Shown here: positions 42,660-51,909 of the stretch, piece after piece
Layout of the letters: the number at the start of each line of letters is the position of its first letter
Position numbering within the stretch: position 1 is the first letter of the stretch
DNA from: Gammaproteobacteria bacterium
GTDB lineage: Bacteria > Pseudomonadota > Gammaproteobacteria > UBA4575
Length of the DNA stretch: 64,000 nt
Reading direction: 5' to 3'
NCBI GenBank assembly: GCA_014075255.1
Contig: CP046178.1
Coordinates: 2,498,894 to 2,562,893, forward strand
Position numbers and translations under genes: made by a program
The notes under the pieces: generated by a model
What the model saw: only the letters and a program-made list of their open reading frames with translations
Told to the model about the DNA's origin: nothing
Database searches by the model: none

Positions 42660-43178
42660 TTGAGTCAGCAAGATACACATATTCAGCTCGGAGCTATCCA
42701 AGGTGTTTTCGGCATCAAGGGTTGGCTAAAAATATTTTCCTTTTGTCGTCCTAAAGAACAGATTCTCGATTACTCAAAGTGGCAGTTGCGAACATCCAGC
42801 AGTGCAGAGATATATGAACTGCAAGAGGGTAAGTTGCATAGTAATAAAATTGTCGCAAAGTTGAGTAACATTGATGACCGTACTCTAGCGGAAACATTGG
42901 TGCGTTCTGAGATTTGGATTGCTAAGACCGAGTTGCCTGATCTCGTGAGCGATGAGTTTTACTGGTTTCAGTTGGAAGGACTAAGTGTAATTAACATTGA
43001 AGGAGATCAGCTGGGCCTAGTTAAGAGGATGATGGAGACCGGGGCGAATGATGTGTTGGTAGTGCAAGATAAAAATGACAAGCAAGAAATATTAATTCCA
43101 TATATTCGTGAACAAGTGGTTAAACACGTAGACTTAGAGCAGAAAAAAATTACGGTTGATTGGCAAAAAGACTACTAG
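42660..43178 (+). CDS. rimM: Ribosome maturation factor RimM
   Basis: 172 residues from a TTG at 42660; another in-frame TTG at 42648 would add four residues. I prefer 42660 because the earlier codon sits in a hairpin and the family has a short lead before the first strand (here IQLGAIQGVFGIKGWLKIFS). The N-terminal RimM beta barrel is followed by the PRC-barrel (FYWFQLEGLSVINIEG; ETGANDVLVV; ILIPYIREQV). RimM binds S19 and helps assemble the 30S head. No ATG exists near the start, so both a rare start codon and the hairpin should hold its synthesis well below S16. Confidence 0.92.
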   Translation: MSQQDTHIQLGAIQGVFGIKGWLKIFSFCRPKEQILDYSKWQLRTSSSAEIYELQEGKLHSNKIVAKLSNIDDRTLAETLVRSEIWIAKTELPDLVSDEFYWFQLEGLSVINIEGDQLGLVKRMMETGANDVLVVQDKNDKQEILIPYIREQVVKHVDLEQKKITVDWQKDY

Positions 43179-43189
43179 CGCTTACATTA

Positions 43190-43927
43190 ATGAATTTTAA
43201 AGTCATTACACTGTTTCCAGAAATGGTATTGAACTTGGCAATGTTCGGTGTTGTAGGTAGGGCGATTGAAAATAATATTGCCAGCCTTGAAGTTTTCAAT
43301 CCTAGAGATTTTTCTAGCGACCTTAATCGTCGTGTGGATGACCGTCCCTATGGGGGCGGCCCAGGCATGGTGATGCAATTTGAGCCTTTACTAAAAACCA
43401 TACAAAAGGCTAGGAAATCTGAAACTAGCGTGCGAGTGATCTGTCTGTCCGCTCAAGGCAAACCATTTCAACATGCGGATGTAGAAAGACTAACTGCCTA
43501 CAGTAATCTGATACTGCTTGCAGGACGGTATGAGGGCATTGATGAGCGTTTAATTGAAGCTGGGGTCGATGAGGAGATCTCGATCGGGAATACTGTAGTG
43601 AGCGGTGGTGAATTACCTGCAATGATGATGGTGGATGCACTCATTAGACACATTCCAGGGGCATTGGGGCATGATGAATCGGCACATCAGGATTCCTTTG
43701 TTGACGGGCTGCTCGATTGCCCGCATTATACGCGCCCGGAAAGAATCAACGATCTCAGTGTACCCAAGGTATTACTGGGCGGTGACCATCAAGCCATTCA
43801 GAGATGGCGCGAAAAACAGTCATTGGGACGTACTTTTCAACGCAGGCCAGATCTAATTGAAAAATTAGAGCTAAGCGATGAGCAAAAGGCCTTGCTACAG
43901 GAATATATACAAGAACACCAAAACTAA
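43190..43927 (+). CDS. trmD: tRNA (guanine37-N1)-methyltransferase TrmD
   Basis: 245 residues from the ATG at 43190, 11 bases past the rimM stop; the frame extends further back but would overlap rimM. SPOUT-fold signatures: [11 protein letters not shown] at the N terminus, [26 protein letters not shown] and the knot [15 protein letters not shown]. The enzyme methylates G37 beside the anticodon and prevents +1 frameshifting. The C-terminal helical domain contacts the tRNA. Confidence 0.97.
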   Translation: MNFKVITLFPEMVLNLAMFGVVGRAIENNIASLEVFNPRDFSSDLNRRVDDRPYGGGPGMVMQFEPLLKTIQKARKSETSVRVICLSAQGKPFQHADVERLTAYSNLILLAGRYEGIDERLIEAGVDEEISIGNTVVSGGELPAMMMVDALIRHIPGALGHDESAHQDSFVDGLLDCPHYTRPERINDLSVPKVLLGGDHQAIQRWREKQSLGRTFQRRPDLIEKLELSDEQKALLQEYIQEHQN

Positions 43928-43941
43928 AGTACCTTAAGAAC

Positions 43942-44286
43942 ATGTCGAATATTATCCAAGAAATAGACCAGCATCAGCTCAAGCAAGATTTACCTGACTT
44001 CAGTCCTGGTGATACCGTAGTTGTGCAGGTAAGAGTAAAAGAAGGCGATCGTGAACGTTTGCAGGCTTTTGAAGGTGTTGTCATTGCCAGACGTAATCGT
44101 GGAATAAATTCCGCATTCACAGTACGGAAACTTTCGCATGGTGAAGGGGTTGAGCGAGTATTTCAGACTCACAGTCCTTTAATTGAAAGTGTAGCGGTAA
44201 AGCGTAAAGGTAACGTAAGACAAGCTAAGCTTTACTACTTGCGTGGACGTACCGGTAAGGCCGCTAGGATCAAGGAAAAAATCTAA
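43942..44286 (+). CDS. rplS: 50S ribosomal protein L19
   Basis: 114 residues, full length. [37 protein letters not shown] and the C-terminal [17 protein letters not shown] are the L19 signatures. It sits at the 30S-50S interface. Last gene of the operon, 14 bases after trmD and followed by a strong terminator. Confidence 0.97.
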   Translation: MSNIIQEIDQHQLKQDLPDFSPGDTVVVQVRVKEGDRERLQAFEGVVIARRNRGINSAFTVRKLSHGEGVERVFQTHSPLIESVAVKRKGNVRQAKLYYLRGRTGKAARIKEKI

Positions 44287-44322
44287 AAGAAAAAATATAG
44301 CTGTAGTTTTAAATTTTATTCG

Positions 44323-44352
44323 AAACGCCTCGTATATCGAGGCGTTTTTGTT
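44323..44352 (+). terminator. Terminator of the rpsP-rimM-trmD-rplS operon
   Basis: AAACGCCTCG (44323-44332) and CGAGGCGTTT (44338-44347), exact 10-bp stem, 5-base loop, then TTGTTT. A clear rho-independent terminator. Confidence 0.92.
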
Positions 44353-44407
44353 TCTGCCATAGTAAAGTCTATAGCAGACCCTCCAGGTCAAACATGTACA
44401 ATTCAGT

Positions 44408-44878
44408 ATGGATCAAATCGTTGTAAAAACCCCAATCGGCAAGATCGCGGTGGATTATCAAGATGACTTTGTAATGGAAGTGCGGCAAGTCGCTGATCAA
44501 GTGCGTGCGCTATCTAAAAAAGATCCTTTTGCAGTAGAAATACAAAAACAACTAACGGCTTATTTTTCAGGAGATCTAGAAGAATTCAATTTGCCGTTTT
44601 TATTTAAGCAAGGAACGGATTATCAATTAAGAGTATGGGATCAAATTAGAAAAATTTCATTTGGCAGTACTAAAACCTATGGAGAAATAGCTAAAAAGAT
44701 TAAATCGGGTCCACGTGCAGTAGGTAATGCATGTCGGCGTAACCAGTTATTGTTACTGGTTCCTTGTCATCGAGTGGTAAGTGTTGCGGGCTTAGGTGGT
44801 TTTATGGGTGATGACACAGGCAAGCTTGTGCAACGCAAACAATGGCTGCTTGATCATGAGCAGGTTGTTGATAGCTAA
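44408..44878 (+). CDS. ogt: Methylated-DNA-protein-cysteine methyltransferase (Ogt)
   Basis: 156 residues. The C-terminal domain has the acceptor Cys120 in VPCHRVV, the arginine-finger/recognition helix (GPRAVGNACRRNQ) and SFGSTKTYGEIA. It removes alkyl groups from O6-guanine by irreversible transfer to its own Cys. The N-terminal ribonuclease-H-like domain is shorter than in E. coli Ogt. It starts 55 bases after the rplS terminator and is followed 9 bases later by the amidotransferase gene. Confidence 0.94.
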   Translation: MDQIVVKTPIGKIAVDYQDDFVMEVRQVADQVRALSKKDPFAVEIQKQLTAYFSGDLEEFNLPFLFKQGTDYQLRVWDQIRKISFGSTKTYGEIAKKIKSGPRAVGNACRRNQLLLLVPCHRVVSVAGLGGFMGDDTGKLVQRKQWLLDHEQVVDS

Positions 44879-44887
44879 ATAATTTTT

Positions 44888-45589
44888 ATGCAAATACATT
44901 ACTTGAAGCATGTTCCATTTGAAGGCTTAGGCTCAATGGAAGATATATTTGTTGCTCGTGGTTGTACTTTGTCGAGAACTTGTATGTACGAAGATCAATC
45001 TTTGCCATCGATACACGATATTGATGCATTGGTGGTAATGGGTGGGCCGATGGGTGTGGGGGATGATGATGAATATCCATGGCTTACTTTAGAGAAAGAA
45101 TTTATTGAATCGGTGCTAAAACGTGAAATACCTGTGTTAGGGGTATGTTTGGGCGCGCAACTTATCGCTAATGTGTTGGGAGCTAAGGTCAGTAAGAATG
45201 CAAATGAAGAAATAGGTTGGTTTCCGGTTAAGCGTACCAAAGGACTTATGGATGAACGAGTCGAGAACTTGCCAATTCGTTTTGATGCTATTCACTGGCA
45301 TAGCGATACTTTTGATATTCCAAAGGGCGCTAAAAACTTTATGACGAGCGAGGCATGCGTAAATCAAGGTTTCGCCTACGGTGATTCTACACTCGCACTG
45401 CAGTTTCACTTAGAGATGTTACCTAGTCATGTGCAGACGATTTATCAAGAATGCGGCAAACCAGAGAAAGTAGGCCCTTTTGTTCATGGATTGGAAGAAC
45501 TGCTAGCACCAGTGGATAATTTCCAGCAAGCACGCGAAACGCTAGAGAAATTTCTAGAGGCCTTTATTTTTCAAAAAGTGACCCAATAA
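44888..45589 (+). CDS. Class I glutamine amidotransferase-like protein
   Basis: 233 residues, GuaA-type glutaminase fold. The nucleophile elbow GVCLGAQLIANVLG holds the catalytic Cys (near residue 82), and ALQFHLEM the catalytic His-x-Glu (near residue 178). VVMGGPMGVGDDDEYPWL is the conserved oxyanion region. It stands alone, not fused to a synthetase, as in the YfeJ/gamma-glutamyl-hydrolase-like group of small amidotransferases. The acceptor reaction is unknown. It is 9 bases after ogt and 8 before a 70-residue gene, so the three are probably co-transcribed. Confidence 0.85.
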   Translation: MQIHYLKHVPFEGLGSMEDIFVARGCTLSRTCMYEDQSLPSIHDIDALVVMGGPMGVGDDDEYPWLTLEKEFIESVLKREIPVLGVCLGAQLIANVLGAKVSKNANEEIGWFPVKRTKGLMDERVENLPIRFDAIHWHSDTFDIPKGAKNFMTSEACVNQGFAYGDSTLALQFHLEMLPSHVQTIYQECGKPEKVGPFVHGLEELLAPVDNFQQARETLEKFLEAFIFQKVTQ

Positions 45590-45597
45590 TTAGGAGA

Positions 45598-45810
45598 ATG
45601 ACGATGGATGACAACAGCAGAAAAGATATTCGAGCTTTGCTCAAAACCTTTGGTGTAAAAGCCGATGAAGCCATCGTTGGGCATTTAGCTAAAAACCCAG
45701 ATGTAAAACAACTTAACTTAAAAGCCACCTTAGAAGATTTGACGGATTATGGCCCAGGTGCACCCAGCGAAAGTTTATCTTTTGTAGTAGATGGTCAAAT
45801 AAATCGTTAA
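45598..45810 (+). CDS. Small conserved-looking protein (DUF6494-like)
   Basis: 70 residues; GGAG lies 7 bases before the ATG at 45598, and a second ATG at 45604 is possible. Composition is mixed: a helix (DIRALLKTFGVKADEAIVGHLA), a Pro/Gly-rich stretch (YGPGAPSES) and an extended end (LSFVVDGQINR). The pattern of an N-terminal LLKxxGV helix followed by LKATLEDL and a closing VVDGxI resembles DUF6494, but I cannot confirm it. No signal or membrane segment. It lies 8 bases after the amidotransferase and 43 before htpG. Confidence 0.6.
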   Translation: MTMDDNSRKDIRALLKTFGVKADEAIVGHLAKNPDVKQLNLKATLEDLTDYGPGAPSESLSFVVDGQINR

Positions 45811-45853
45811 GTTAAAACCGTAAATTTTAAATAACCAACGCATTATTAAGAGT

Positions 45854-47815
45854 ATGAATACAAAAACAAACAAAAAGACCGAAGACAGTAACAAGAAAGA
45901 AACATTGCAGTTTGAAACAGAAGTTTCACAACTTCTGCACTTAATGATTCATTCGCTTTACTCAAATAAAGAAATATTTTTACGCGAATTGATATCCAAT
46001 GCATCGGATGCGTGCGACAAGTTACGTTTTGAGGCGATCTCTGATGATTCCTTATTAAGTAATGATGCAGAGTTAAAGATTCAAGTCGAGTTTAACAAAG
46101 AGGACCGCACCGTAACGATACGAGATAATGGTGTGGGTATGAGTCGTGATGAGGTGGTCAGCAATGTGGGCACGATTGCCAAATCAGGCACCAAAGAGTT
46201 TTTAGATACACTTACGGGGGATCAAAGTAAAGATTCGCATCTTATCGGCCAGTTTGGAGTAGGTTTTTACTCTGCATTTATTGTTGCCGACAAAGTTACC
46301 TTAATTACCAGGCGTGCTGGGCTTGAAAATAATCAAGCCGTTCAGTGGGAATCTGAAGGTACCGGTTCGTATACATTAGAACAGGCTGTAAAAGAACAAC
46401 GTGGAACTGAAGTTATTTTGCATCTAAAGAAAGATGAAGATGAATTTTTAAGCAGTTATCGTCTGAAATCAATTATTGGCACCTATTCAGATCATGTGCC
46501 TTTGCCTATTGAGATGCTCAAGGAAGATGAGATCAATAATGATGAGACCAAGGAAGATCAGAGTGGTGAAGATGATAAAAGTGAGCTTACCAATGAGTGG
46601 GAAACGGTAAATAAAGCTTCTGCTTTATGGGTGCGCCCTAAAAGTGAAATTACTGAAGAAGAATACAAGGAGTTTTATAAACATGTAGGGCATGACTTTG
46701 TTGATCCATTATTGTGGACCCATAATCGAGTGGAAGGGAAAACGGAATACACTTCCTTGTTGTACGTTCCTTCGCAAGCGCCGTTTGATTTGTTTGAGCC
46801 CAATACAAAGCATGGTGTCAAACTCTATGTACAACGCGTGTTCATTATGGACGATGCGGATAAGCTAATGCCACGTTACCTGCGTTTCGTGCGTGGGGTG
46901 ATAGATTCAAATGATCTACCGCTGAACATTTCGCGTGAAATTCTGCAAAACAATAAAGTTATCGACAATATACGTTCAGGTTCAGTAAAAAAGATTCTTG
47001 GTTTGTTAGAAAAGTTAGCTAAAAATGAGTCTGCTAAGTATCAAGAATTTTGGAATGTATTCGGCAAAGTTTTAAAAGAAGGTCCTGGCGAAGATTTTGC
47101 TAATAAAGAAAAAATAGCCAAGCTACTAAGGTTTGCATCAACGCATCAAGATAGTGATGGACAAACGGTTTCTTTGGATGACTACCTTGCGCGCATGAAA
47201 TCTGATCAAGAGAAAATCTACTTCATTACTGCAGATAACTATGCCGCAGCTAAAAATAGCCCGCATCTAGAAATTTTCAAAGAAAAAGATATTGAGGTAT
47301 TGCTACTTTCTGACCGCGTAGATGAATGGTTGATGAGTCATCTAAATGAATATCAAGAAAAATCTTTTGCTTCAGTAGCTAAAGGAGAACTTGATCTTGA
47401 TAAGCTAAGCAGTGAGGAAGATAAAAAAGAACGCGAGAAAGCAGAGAAAGATGCAGAAGGATTAATAGAGCGCATCAAGAGAGTATTAGAAGAAAAAGTA
47501 GAAGATGTGCGAGTCTCGCATCGTCTAACGAGCTCTCCGGCCTGTATCGTGTTGAGTGAACAAGATATGGCGTTATATATGCAGAATCTCATGAAACAAG
47601 CCGGACATGACATGCCCGAGAGTAAGCCGGTATTAGAAATTAATCCGACGCATACTTTAGTGCAGCGCATGGAAAATGAACAAGCTGAAGATCGTTTTGA
47701 GGATTGGGCGCGAATTTTGTTTGATCAAGCGATTCTTGCAGAAGGTGGGCAGCTTGAAGATCCGGCTACCTTCGTCAACCGTTTGAATCAGATGATTAAT
47801 GAAATCGCCAAATAA
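45854..47815 (+). CDS. htpG: Molecular chaperone HtpG (Hsp90)
   Basis: 653 residues. The N-terminal ATPase (GHKL) has [35 protein letters not shown] and [11 protein letters not shown]; an acidic linker is at about 225-250 ([15 protein letters not shown]), longer than in E. coli HtpG. The middle domain carries RRVFI-like [10 protein letters not shown] and NISREILQ; the C-terminal dimer domain ends [14 protein letters not shown]. It remodels client proteins with DnaK. I see no clear sigma-32 promoter in the 43-base gap; the promoter may lie further upstream. The last 17 bases overlap the YcgN-like gene. Confidence 0.96.
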   Translation: MNTKTNKKTEDSNKKETLQFETEVSQLLHLMIHSLYSNKEIFLRELISNASDACDKLRFEAISDDSLLSNDAELKIQVEFNKEDRTVTIRDNGVGMSRDEVVSNVGTIAKSGTKEFLDTLTGDQSKDSHLIGQFGVGFYSAFIVADKVTLITRRAGLENNQAVQWESEGTGSYTLEQAVKEQRGTEVILHLKKDEDEFLSSYRLKSIIGTYSDHVPLPIEMLKEDEINNDETKEDQSGEDDKSELTNEWETVNKASALWVRPKSEITEEEYKEFYKHVGHDFVDPLLWTHNRVEGKTEYTSLLYVPSQAPFDLFEPNTKHGVKLYVQRVFIMDDADKLMPRYLRFVRGVIDSNDLPLNISREILQNNKVIDNIRSGSVKKILGLLEKLAKNESAKYQEFWNVFGKVLKEGPGEDFANKEKIAKLLRFASTHQDSDGQTVSLDDYLARMKSDQEKIYFITADNYAAAKNSPHLEIFKEKDIEVLLLSDRVDEWLMSHLNEYQEKSFASVAKGELDLDKLSSEEDKKEREKAEKDAEGLIERIKRVLEEKVEDVRVSHRLTSSPACIVLSEQDMALYMQNLMKQAGHDMPESKPVLEINPTHTLVQRMENEQAEDRFEDWARILFDQAILAEGGQLEDPATFVNRLNQMINEIAK

Positions 47816-48254
47816 AGAAAAATCAGAAAAACCATTCTGGAAAACCAAAACACTTGTAGAGATGTCCCAAAAAGAATGGGAATCTCTCTGCGATGGCTGT
47901 GGGAAGTGTTGTCTAATTAAATTAGAAGATGCTGAAACTAAAGAGCTGTTTTATACCGATGTAGCATGTCATTTGTTAGATGAGAACACCTGTCAATGTA
48001 AGGACTATAAGCATCGTAGAAAACTGGTTGATGATTGTCTGCAACTTGAGGTAGACGACGTCGAAGAATTCAAGTGGTTGCCGAAATCTTGTTCATATCG
48101 TCGACTGCATGAAGGCAGAGGGCTGCCTAAATGGCATTACTTAATTTCTGGTGATCGCAGTACCGTGCATAAAAAAAAGAAATCTGTCAAAAATCGTGTC
48201 ATTAGCGAAACAGAAGTGATGGAAGTAGCGGAGCACATAGTTTACTGGGTCTAA
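47799..48254 (+). CDS. YcgN/UPF0260-family protein with zinc/iron-chelating cysteines
   Basis: 151 residues. [19 protein letters not shown] leads into [14 protein letters not shown], then [17 protein letters not shown] and DCLQL: the cysteine pattern of the YkgJ/YcgN metal-binding fold (PF03692). E. coli YcgN lies with the Min system; the metal and job are not known. The start overlaps the htpG end by 17 bases, so translation is coupled. The C-terminal half ([22 protein letters not shown]) is typical of UPF0260. Confidence 0.88.
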   Translation: MKSPNKEKSEKPFWKTKTLVEMSQKEWESLCDGCGKCCLIKLEDAETKELFYTDVACHLLDENTCQCKDYKHRRKLVDDCLQLEVDDVEEFKWLPKSCSYRRLHEGRGLPKWHYLISGDRSTVHKKKKSVKNRVISETEVMEVAEHIVYWV

Positions 48255-48334
48255 GCAATGGTTGATAATTTATGTATATCAATTCAAGTTTTTATAGCTC
48301 GTAATGTATGAGTAATAACAAATAGAGAAAGAAT

Positions 48335-48868
48335 ATGAATTTAAAAAATATAGTAATGGCTGCACTATTAAATTTAGTTTTAATATCATCTTTGTTAGCT
48401 GAAAGTGCCGGCGAACATGTTGATGATGCGGTCATTGCTTCTAAAGCAAAAACAGCACTTATTAGTGAAAAGAATGTTCCTGCAAGGAATATCAATGTTG
48501 AAGTCTCTAAAGGGGTTTTGCAGCTCTCGGGGTTTGTCAGTACTGAATCTGAAGAATCAATAGCACTAAGTATTGCGAATAGCGTTGCAGGCGCAAAAAA
48601 AGTGTTGGATGCACTGATTGTATTTCCTGGTTCTAGAAGTGCAGGTGAGGTTTTAGATGATGCTAATATTTCTGCAAAGTTAAAAACAAAGCTTACAAAA
48701 ACTACCGGATTGGGCGGAGCAACGGCTATCACTACCGAAGTAAAGCAAAAACAAATACTACTTGCAGGGTTTGTCGAAAATGAAAGTGTTAAAAGTGCAG
48801 CAGCTGAAATGGCAAATAGTATAGGTGGTGTTGCTAAGGTTCATAACCTAATTGCTGTTAAGGAATGA
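48335..48868 (+). CDS. Exported protein with two BON domains (OsmY-like)
   Basis: 177 residues. A signal peptide (NLKNIVMAALLNLVLISSLLA, cleaved near Ala22) precedes two BON domains, about 28-95 and 105-177, each with the pattern helix-VxVxxGVLQLSGFV-helix-VxxV (IVEVSKGVLQLSGFV; EVKQKQILLAGFV). BON domains bind phospholipid; OsmY-type proteins are periplasmic and support outer-membrane proteins under stress. GGAG is absent, AGAAAG lies before the ATG. It is a single gene, convergent with the GST gene. Confidence 0.87.
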   Translation: MNLKNIVMAALLNLVLISSLLAESAGEHVDDAVIASKAKTALISEKNVPARNINVEVSKGVLQLSGFVSTESEESIALSIANSVAGAKKVLDALIVFPGSRSAGEVLDDANISAKLKTKLTKTTGLGGATAITTEVKQKQILLAGFVENESVKSAAAEMANSIGGVAKVHNLIAVKE

Positions 48869-48913
48869 GTAGTTAATTCTAGTTTGTAACTCGTAAATAA
48901 GTTTCAAATTATC

Positions 48914-49573
48914 TTATTGCAGGATACTAGCCAAATACCCGTTCTGACCCTTAATTTTGTTGGTGTAATGCAGGTCAAAATTATCAATAATCGATTTTTG
49001 AACAGACTTTAAATCGAGTAAGTTGTCCCGCCATTTTTTAAGTTTTGGAAAGGTGTTCCAATCAATTAGATTCAATTTTTCATTCATAAAATCTAAGCGT
49101 ATCAGCAACGGTGCATAAGCAGCATCAATGAGCGAAAGTTCTTCGCCATTAAAAAAGGTGGAATCACCTAAAATATCTTCCACTCGTTGCAATCGCTCTA
49201 CACACTCATTCATTTGCTTTTTCATATCGGCTTCTTCGTTATGATCAGAAATCATGTACAAGTCAGCTAAACAAGTGCCACCGTATTCAATCCAAGCACG
49301 GTTTTTCGCTAAAGTAAGAGGGTCGGAAGGTTTTAAAGTGCCAGGGGTAACATCATCTATAAATTCGTTAATCACCGCAGACTCAAAAAGCACTTCTTTA
49401 TCATCTACTTTTAGAACGGGTACTTTGCCTAAGGGAGAAATTTCAAGAAACCAATCTGGCGGGTTGCTTAATTCAATAAAGGTGATGCCATAGTCACAAT
49501 TCTTATGAATAAGGGTAATGACACTGCGTTGCACAAATGGGCAGACGTTAAAACTAATCAGTTCTAGTTTCAT
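48914..49573 (-). CDS. Glutathione S-transferase family protein (omega-like Cys site)
   Basis: 219 residues. The thioredoxin-like N-terminal domain has FNVCPFVQR, so the active residue is Cys rather than Ser/Tyr, as in omega, lambda and beta classes; ISPLGKVPVLKVDD and LFESAVINEFIDD bind glutathione. The helical C-terminal domain has LSLIDAAYAPLL. Cys-type enzymes act as thiol transferases or dehydroascorbate reductases rather than conjugating. Substrate unknown. Divergent from hslR by 58 bases. Confidence 0.9.
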   Translation of the reverse strand: MKLELISFNVCPFVQRSVITLIHKNCDYGITFIELSNPPDWFLEISPLGKVPVLKVDDKEVLFESAVINEFIDDVTPGTLKPSDPLTLAKNRAWIEYGGTCLADLYMISDHNEEADMKKQMNECVERLQRVEDILGDSTFFNGEELSLIDAAYAPLLIRLDFMNEKLNLIDWNTFPKLKKWRDNLLDLKSVQKSIIDNFDLHYTNKIKGQNGYLASILQ

Positions 49574-49631
49574 GGTAAAGATTTCAGCGGTTTAAAGTGA
49601 TGAATTATACTGATGAGGTTAGAATAAACCT

Positions 49632-50033
49632 ATGCCTGAAGATAAGAATATTCCACAAAAAGTCCGTGTAGATAAATGGCTTTGGGCAGCACGGTTTTTT
49701 AAAACACGCGCTATTGCAGCCGATGCAGTGAATGGTGGCAAAGTGCATGTAAATGACCAACGCGTGAAATCATCTCGACCCGTACAAGCGGGAGACCAGC
49801 TTGAAATTACCCGCGGTCAAATACATTCAGTTGTAAAAATAGTCGCACTAAATGACAAACGTGGCCCAGCCAAAGCCGCGCAGCTGCTTTATGAAGAAAC
49901 ACCACAAAGCATACAAGAGCGTGAGCTTAGGACTGAACAACGAAAATTATTAAATGCCAGCATGCCGAAGTCTCACGGCAAGCCAGATAAACACCAACGG
50001 CGTGAAATACGCAAAGTCAGCGGGAAGCACTGA
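49632..50033 (+). CDS. hslR: Heat-shock protein Hsp15 (HslR)
   Basis: 133 residues. The S4 RNA-binding domain is at about 8-75 (VRVDKWLWAARFFKTRAIAAD; VNDQRVKSSRPVQAGDQLEI), then a basic tail (HGKPDKHQRREIRKV). Hsp15 binds 50S subunits that carry a stalled peptidyl-tRNA and helps recycle them. No sigma-32 motif is obvious in the short divergent gap. The following gene is convergent. Confidence 0.93.
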   Translation: MPEDKNIPQKVRVDKWLWAARFFKTRAIAADAVNGGKVHVNDQRVKSSRPVQAGDQLEITRGQIHSVVKIVALNDKRGPAKAAQLLYEETPQSIQERELRTEQRKLLNASMPKSHGKPDKHQRREIRKVSGKH

Positions 50034-50113
50034 GTTTGTGTAAATTCATGTATTTTATGAATAGCTGACTATCCATGAATTAGGTAACTAGATTATTTTT
50101 GCGAAAGAGAAAT

Positions 50114-50926
50114 TTATTGGCTGATCTTGAATTCAATAACGGATTTGGATTTGTCGTCCACAGGTTTGCCCATGCTCATTAAACCGTTAGCCACGAGGGT
50201 TTGCTCGTCTTTTGAGACGTGGATTTTCTGGCCGTTACTAAATTCGATATAAGTGCCATTGAAGCTACTGTCTTCAACTAAGAACTTTCCATCTTTCAAA
50301 ATTATCTGTGCATGCATTCGAGAAACGAATTTGTTCTGAATGATAATATCGCAACTAGGGTCACGTCCTACTTTGCAGGTGTCTTTGTCTGTTGTGAGCA
50401 CATGCTTTTTACCTTTTATTAATAGCTCAATCGTTACACCCTTATCTTTTCCATTTGATTTCCCATTAGCGGTTGTATCAATCTCTGGAAGCTCGGCAGG
50501 CTTTTCAACTATTTTGGGTTTGGCTATTTGTTTTTCTGCAGGTGCATTTTCTTTACTTGCTGCTTCAAATTTCTCTTTAGAAACAGCTTCTATATTGGTT
50601 GCATCTAGTATCTCTTCTTCTAAATCTTTTATAGATGCCGCTATGCTTGATTCAGGCTTGCTTTCATCCTGTAATGCTTCTTCCAATTCCATTACTTTTG
50701 ATTCGCTAATGTCTAGCGAAGTATTTTTATTTTCTTGTTTAGACTTGCCAGCAACGGAAGATTGAGTTTCTTCTTCCTGTGCTGCTTGATCTTCCTCAGG
50801 GAGATCATCTCTACGATCAATCTTTCGGCGGCGGTTTTTGGTAACGAGTACGCCTTCACTATCAATGAATGGATAAGTGACTTTTCTGCCCCAACGACGA
50901 CGTTCTTGATTTCTGCGTTCTTTCAT
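50114..50926 (-). CDS. FHA-domain protein with Arg-rich N-terminal module, copy 1
   Basis: 270 residues from the ATG at 50926; the frame extends to a TTG at 50956. The region upstream carries CCTCC rather than a ribosome site. The first 40 residues form an Arg-rich module (RRNQERRRW ... PFIDSEGVLV ... NRRRKIDRRD). A long acidic low-complexity stretch (about 45-155) follows, then an FHA domain (about 175-265; CKVGRDPSCDIII, FVSRMHAQIIL, SSFNGTYIEF), which binds phosphothreonine. All key FHA residues (GR, S-x-x-H, NG) are present. The same module opens the next FHA gene. A partner kinase is not in the window. Confidence 0.85.
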   Translation of the reverse strand: MKERRNQERRRWGRKVTYPFIDSEGVLVTKNRRRKIDRRDDLPEEDQAAQEEETQSSVAGKSKQENKNTSLDISESKVMELEEALQDESKPESSIAASIKDLEEEILDATNIEAVSKEKFEAASKENAPAEKQIAKPKIVEKPAELPEIDTTANGKSNGKDKGVTIELLIKGKKHVLTTDKDTCKVGRDPSCDIIIQNKFVSRMHAQIILKDGKFLVEDSSFNGTYIEFSNGQKIHVSKDEQTLVANGLMSMGKPVDDKSKSVIEFKISQ

Positions 50927-51147
50927 AAAAAAGGAGGATAAACTAATGAATGTCAAAGTATGCGGAAATAGCTAACACTTTGAATACCTTAAGACTATTC
51001 TCCAGCCAGATGGTAGAAATCTACCGATTAATGAAGCGAGAAATAGCTTAATTTTAGCCATTCAACAATTTGCAGAGGTTATGTGGAGGGGGTGCGGCTA
51101 GATTGGTCGTTTGAAGATTTATTTAAATCTAGATCGCTTGGAATAAA

Positions 51148-51651
51148 TTATGGGCAGAAGTAGTGAATAACGTCTTTTTCAACGTATTCAATTGGGGTGC
51201 CTAAGCTTACGATACCGCTACCATGTAGTTCCATTTTTTCACCCATTAAAAACATCTCACCTTCTTCGTTTTTAATATAAGTGCCATTGGTGCTGTGGTC
51301 GGTAATGGTGAATTCACCATTTTCAAACTTAAATCTTGCGTGGTGGCGAGAAGTGTAGCGGTTTTGAAAAATCAGTTCACAAGCTTGTGCACGACCCACA
51401 ATAATTTCGTTTGTGCCGGGAAATAATTCACAGACTGCTTCTTTATGCCAAAGAAATAGTCTGGTAGCTTCTTTTGTAGACTCTTCGTTATTGCGGTCTA
51501 TTTGAATATTATTGATTCTTCTGTCAGGTGTTCTTCGCCTGTTTTCACGAACTAAAGTTTGCTCGCTATCAAAAAACGGAAAGGGTGGTTCACTTTCCGT
51601 TTTACGACGATCGTCTAGTGCCCTTCGTTCATTGATGTGTTCAGAATTCAT
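51148..51651 (-). CDS. FHA-domain protein with Arg-rich N-terminal module, copy 2
   Basis: 167 residues: the same N-terminal module in shorter form (INERRALDDRRK ... PFPFFDSEQTLVRENRRRTPDRRI, read in two parts), no acidic linker, and an FHA domain (about 85-155; IIVGRAQACELIF, YTSRHHARFKF, HSTNGTYIK) with the same binding residues. It is a paralogue of the gene downstream (190-base gap). FHA modules read phosphothreonine, usually from Hanks-type kinases; a kinase gene may lie elsewhere. The shared module may be a docking or membrane-lipid-binding element (inference). Confidence 0.85.
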   Translation of the reverse strand: MNSEHINERRALDDRRKTESEPPFPFFDSEQTLVRENRRRTPDRRINNIQIDRNNEESTKEATRLFLWHKEAVCELFPGTNEIIVGRAQACELIFQNRYTSRHHARFKFENGEFTITDHSTNGTYIKNEEGEMFLMGEKMELHGSGIVSLGTPIEYVEKDVIHYFCP

Positions 51652-51741
51652 GTTGTTATTTTTAGTTGAAGCGTAACGACTACCTCACACGAATAAAAAC
51701 TCATGTGCATGTTACGGGTAACGCATCAAGCTGAGGTTACG

Positions 51742-51909
51742 TTACGTAATAATTAGTAATGACTGAGTTAGCTGTGGCGCCCATATTTTGAACATTGCAT
51801 AGCCATAGGTGGCAAGACCTAAAAACAGCCAGGTTGCGAGTAAAATTACCGGAGAAATCCTCTGTTCGTTAAAACTGGGAAGACTAGCGTTATCTACAAG
51901 TTGTGTCAT
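51742..51909 (-). CDS. Small single-pass membrane protein, 55 residues
   Basis: ATG at 51909, TAA at 51742, with GAGGT six bases upstream, a good ribosome site. The protein has a polar head (TQLVDNASLPSFNEQRIS), one membrane helix (PVILLATWLFLGLATYGYAMF) and a short tail (KIWAPQL). Good coding signs are the ribosome site and a coherent helix, but I do not recognise a family. It lies 90 bases upstream of the second FHA gene on the same strand and could be co-transcribed with it. The 271 bases beyond it to pcnB hold only a promoter. Confidence 0.6.
   Translation of the reverse strand: MTQLVDNASLPSFNEQRISPVILLATWLFLGLATYGYAMFKIWAPQLTQSLLIIT

Noticed and set aside
50340-50765. 141-codon plus-strand frame opposite the first FHA gene
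   Set aside because: It mirrors the acidic low-complexity linker, giving a Ser/Leu-rich artefact; the FHA protein explains the region.
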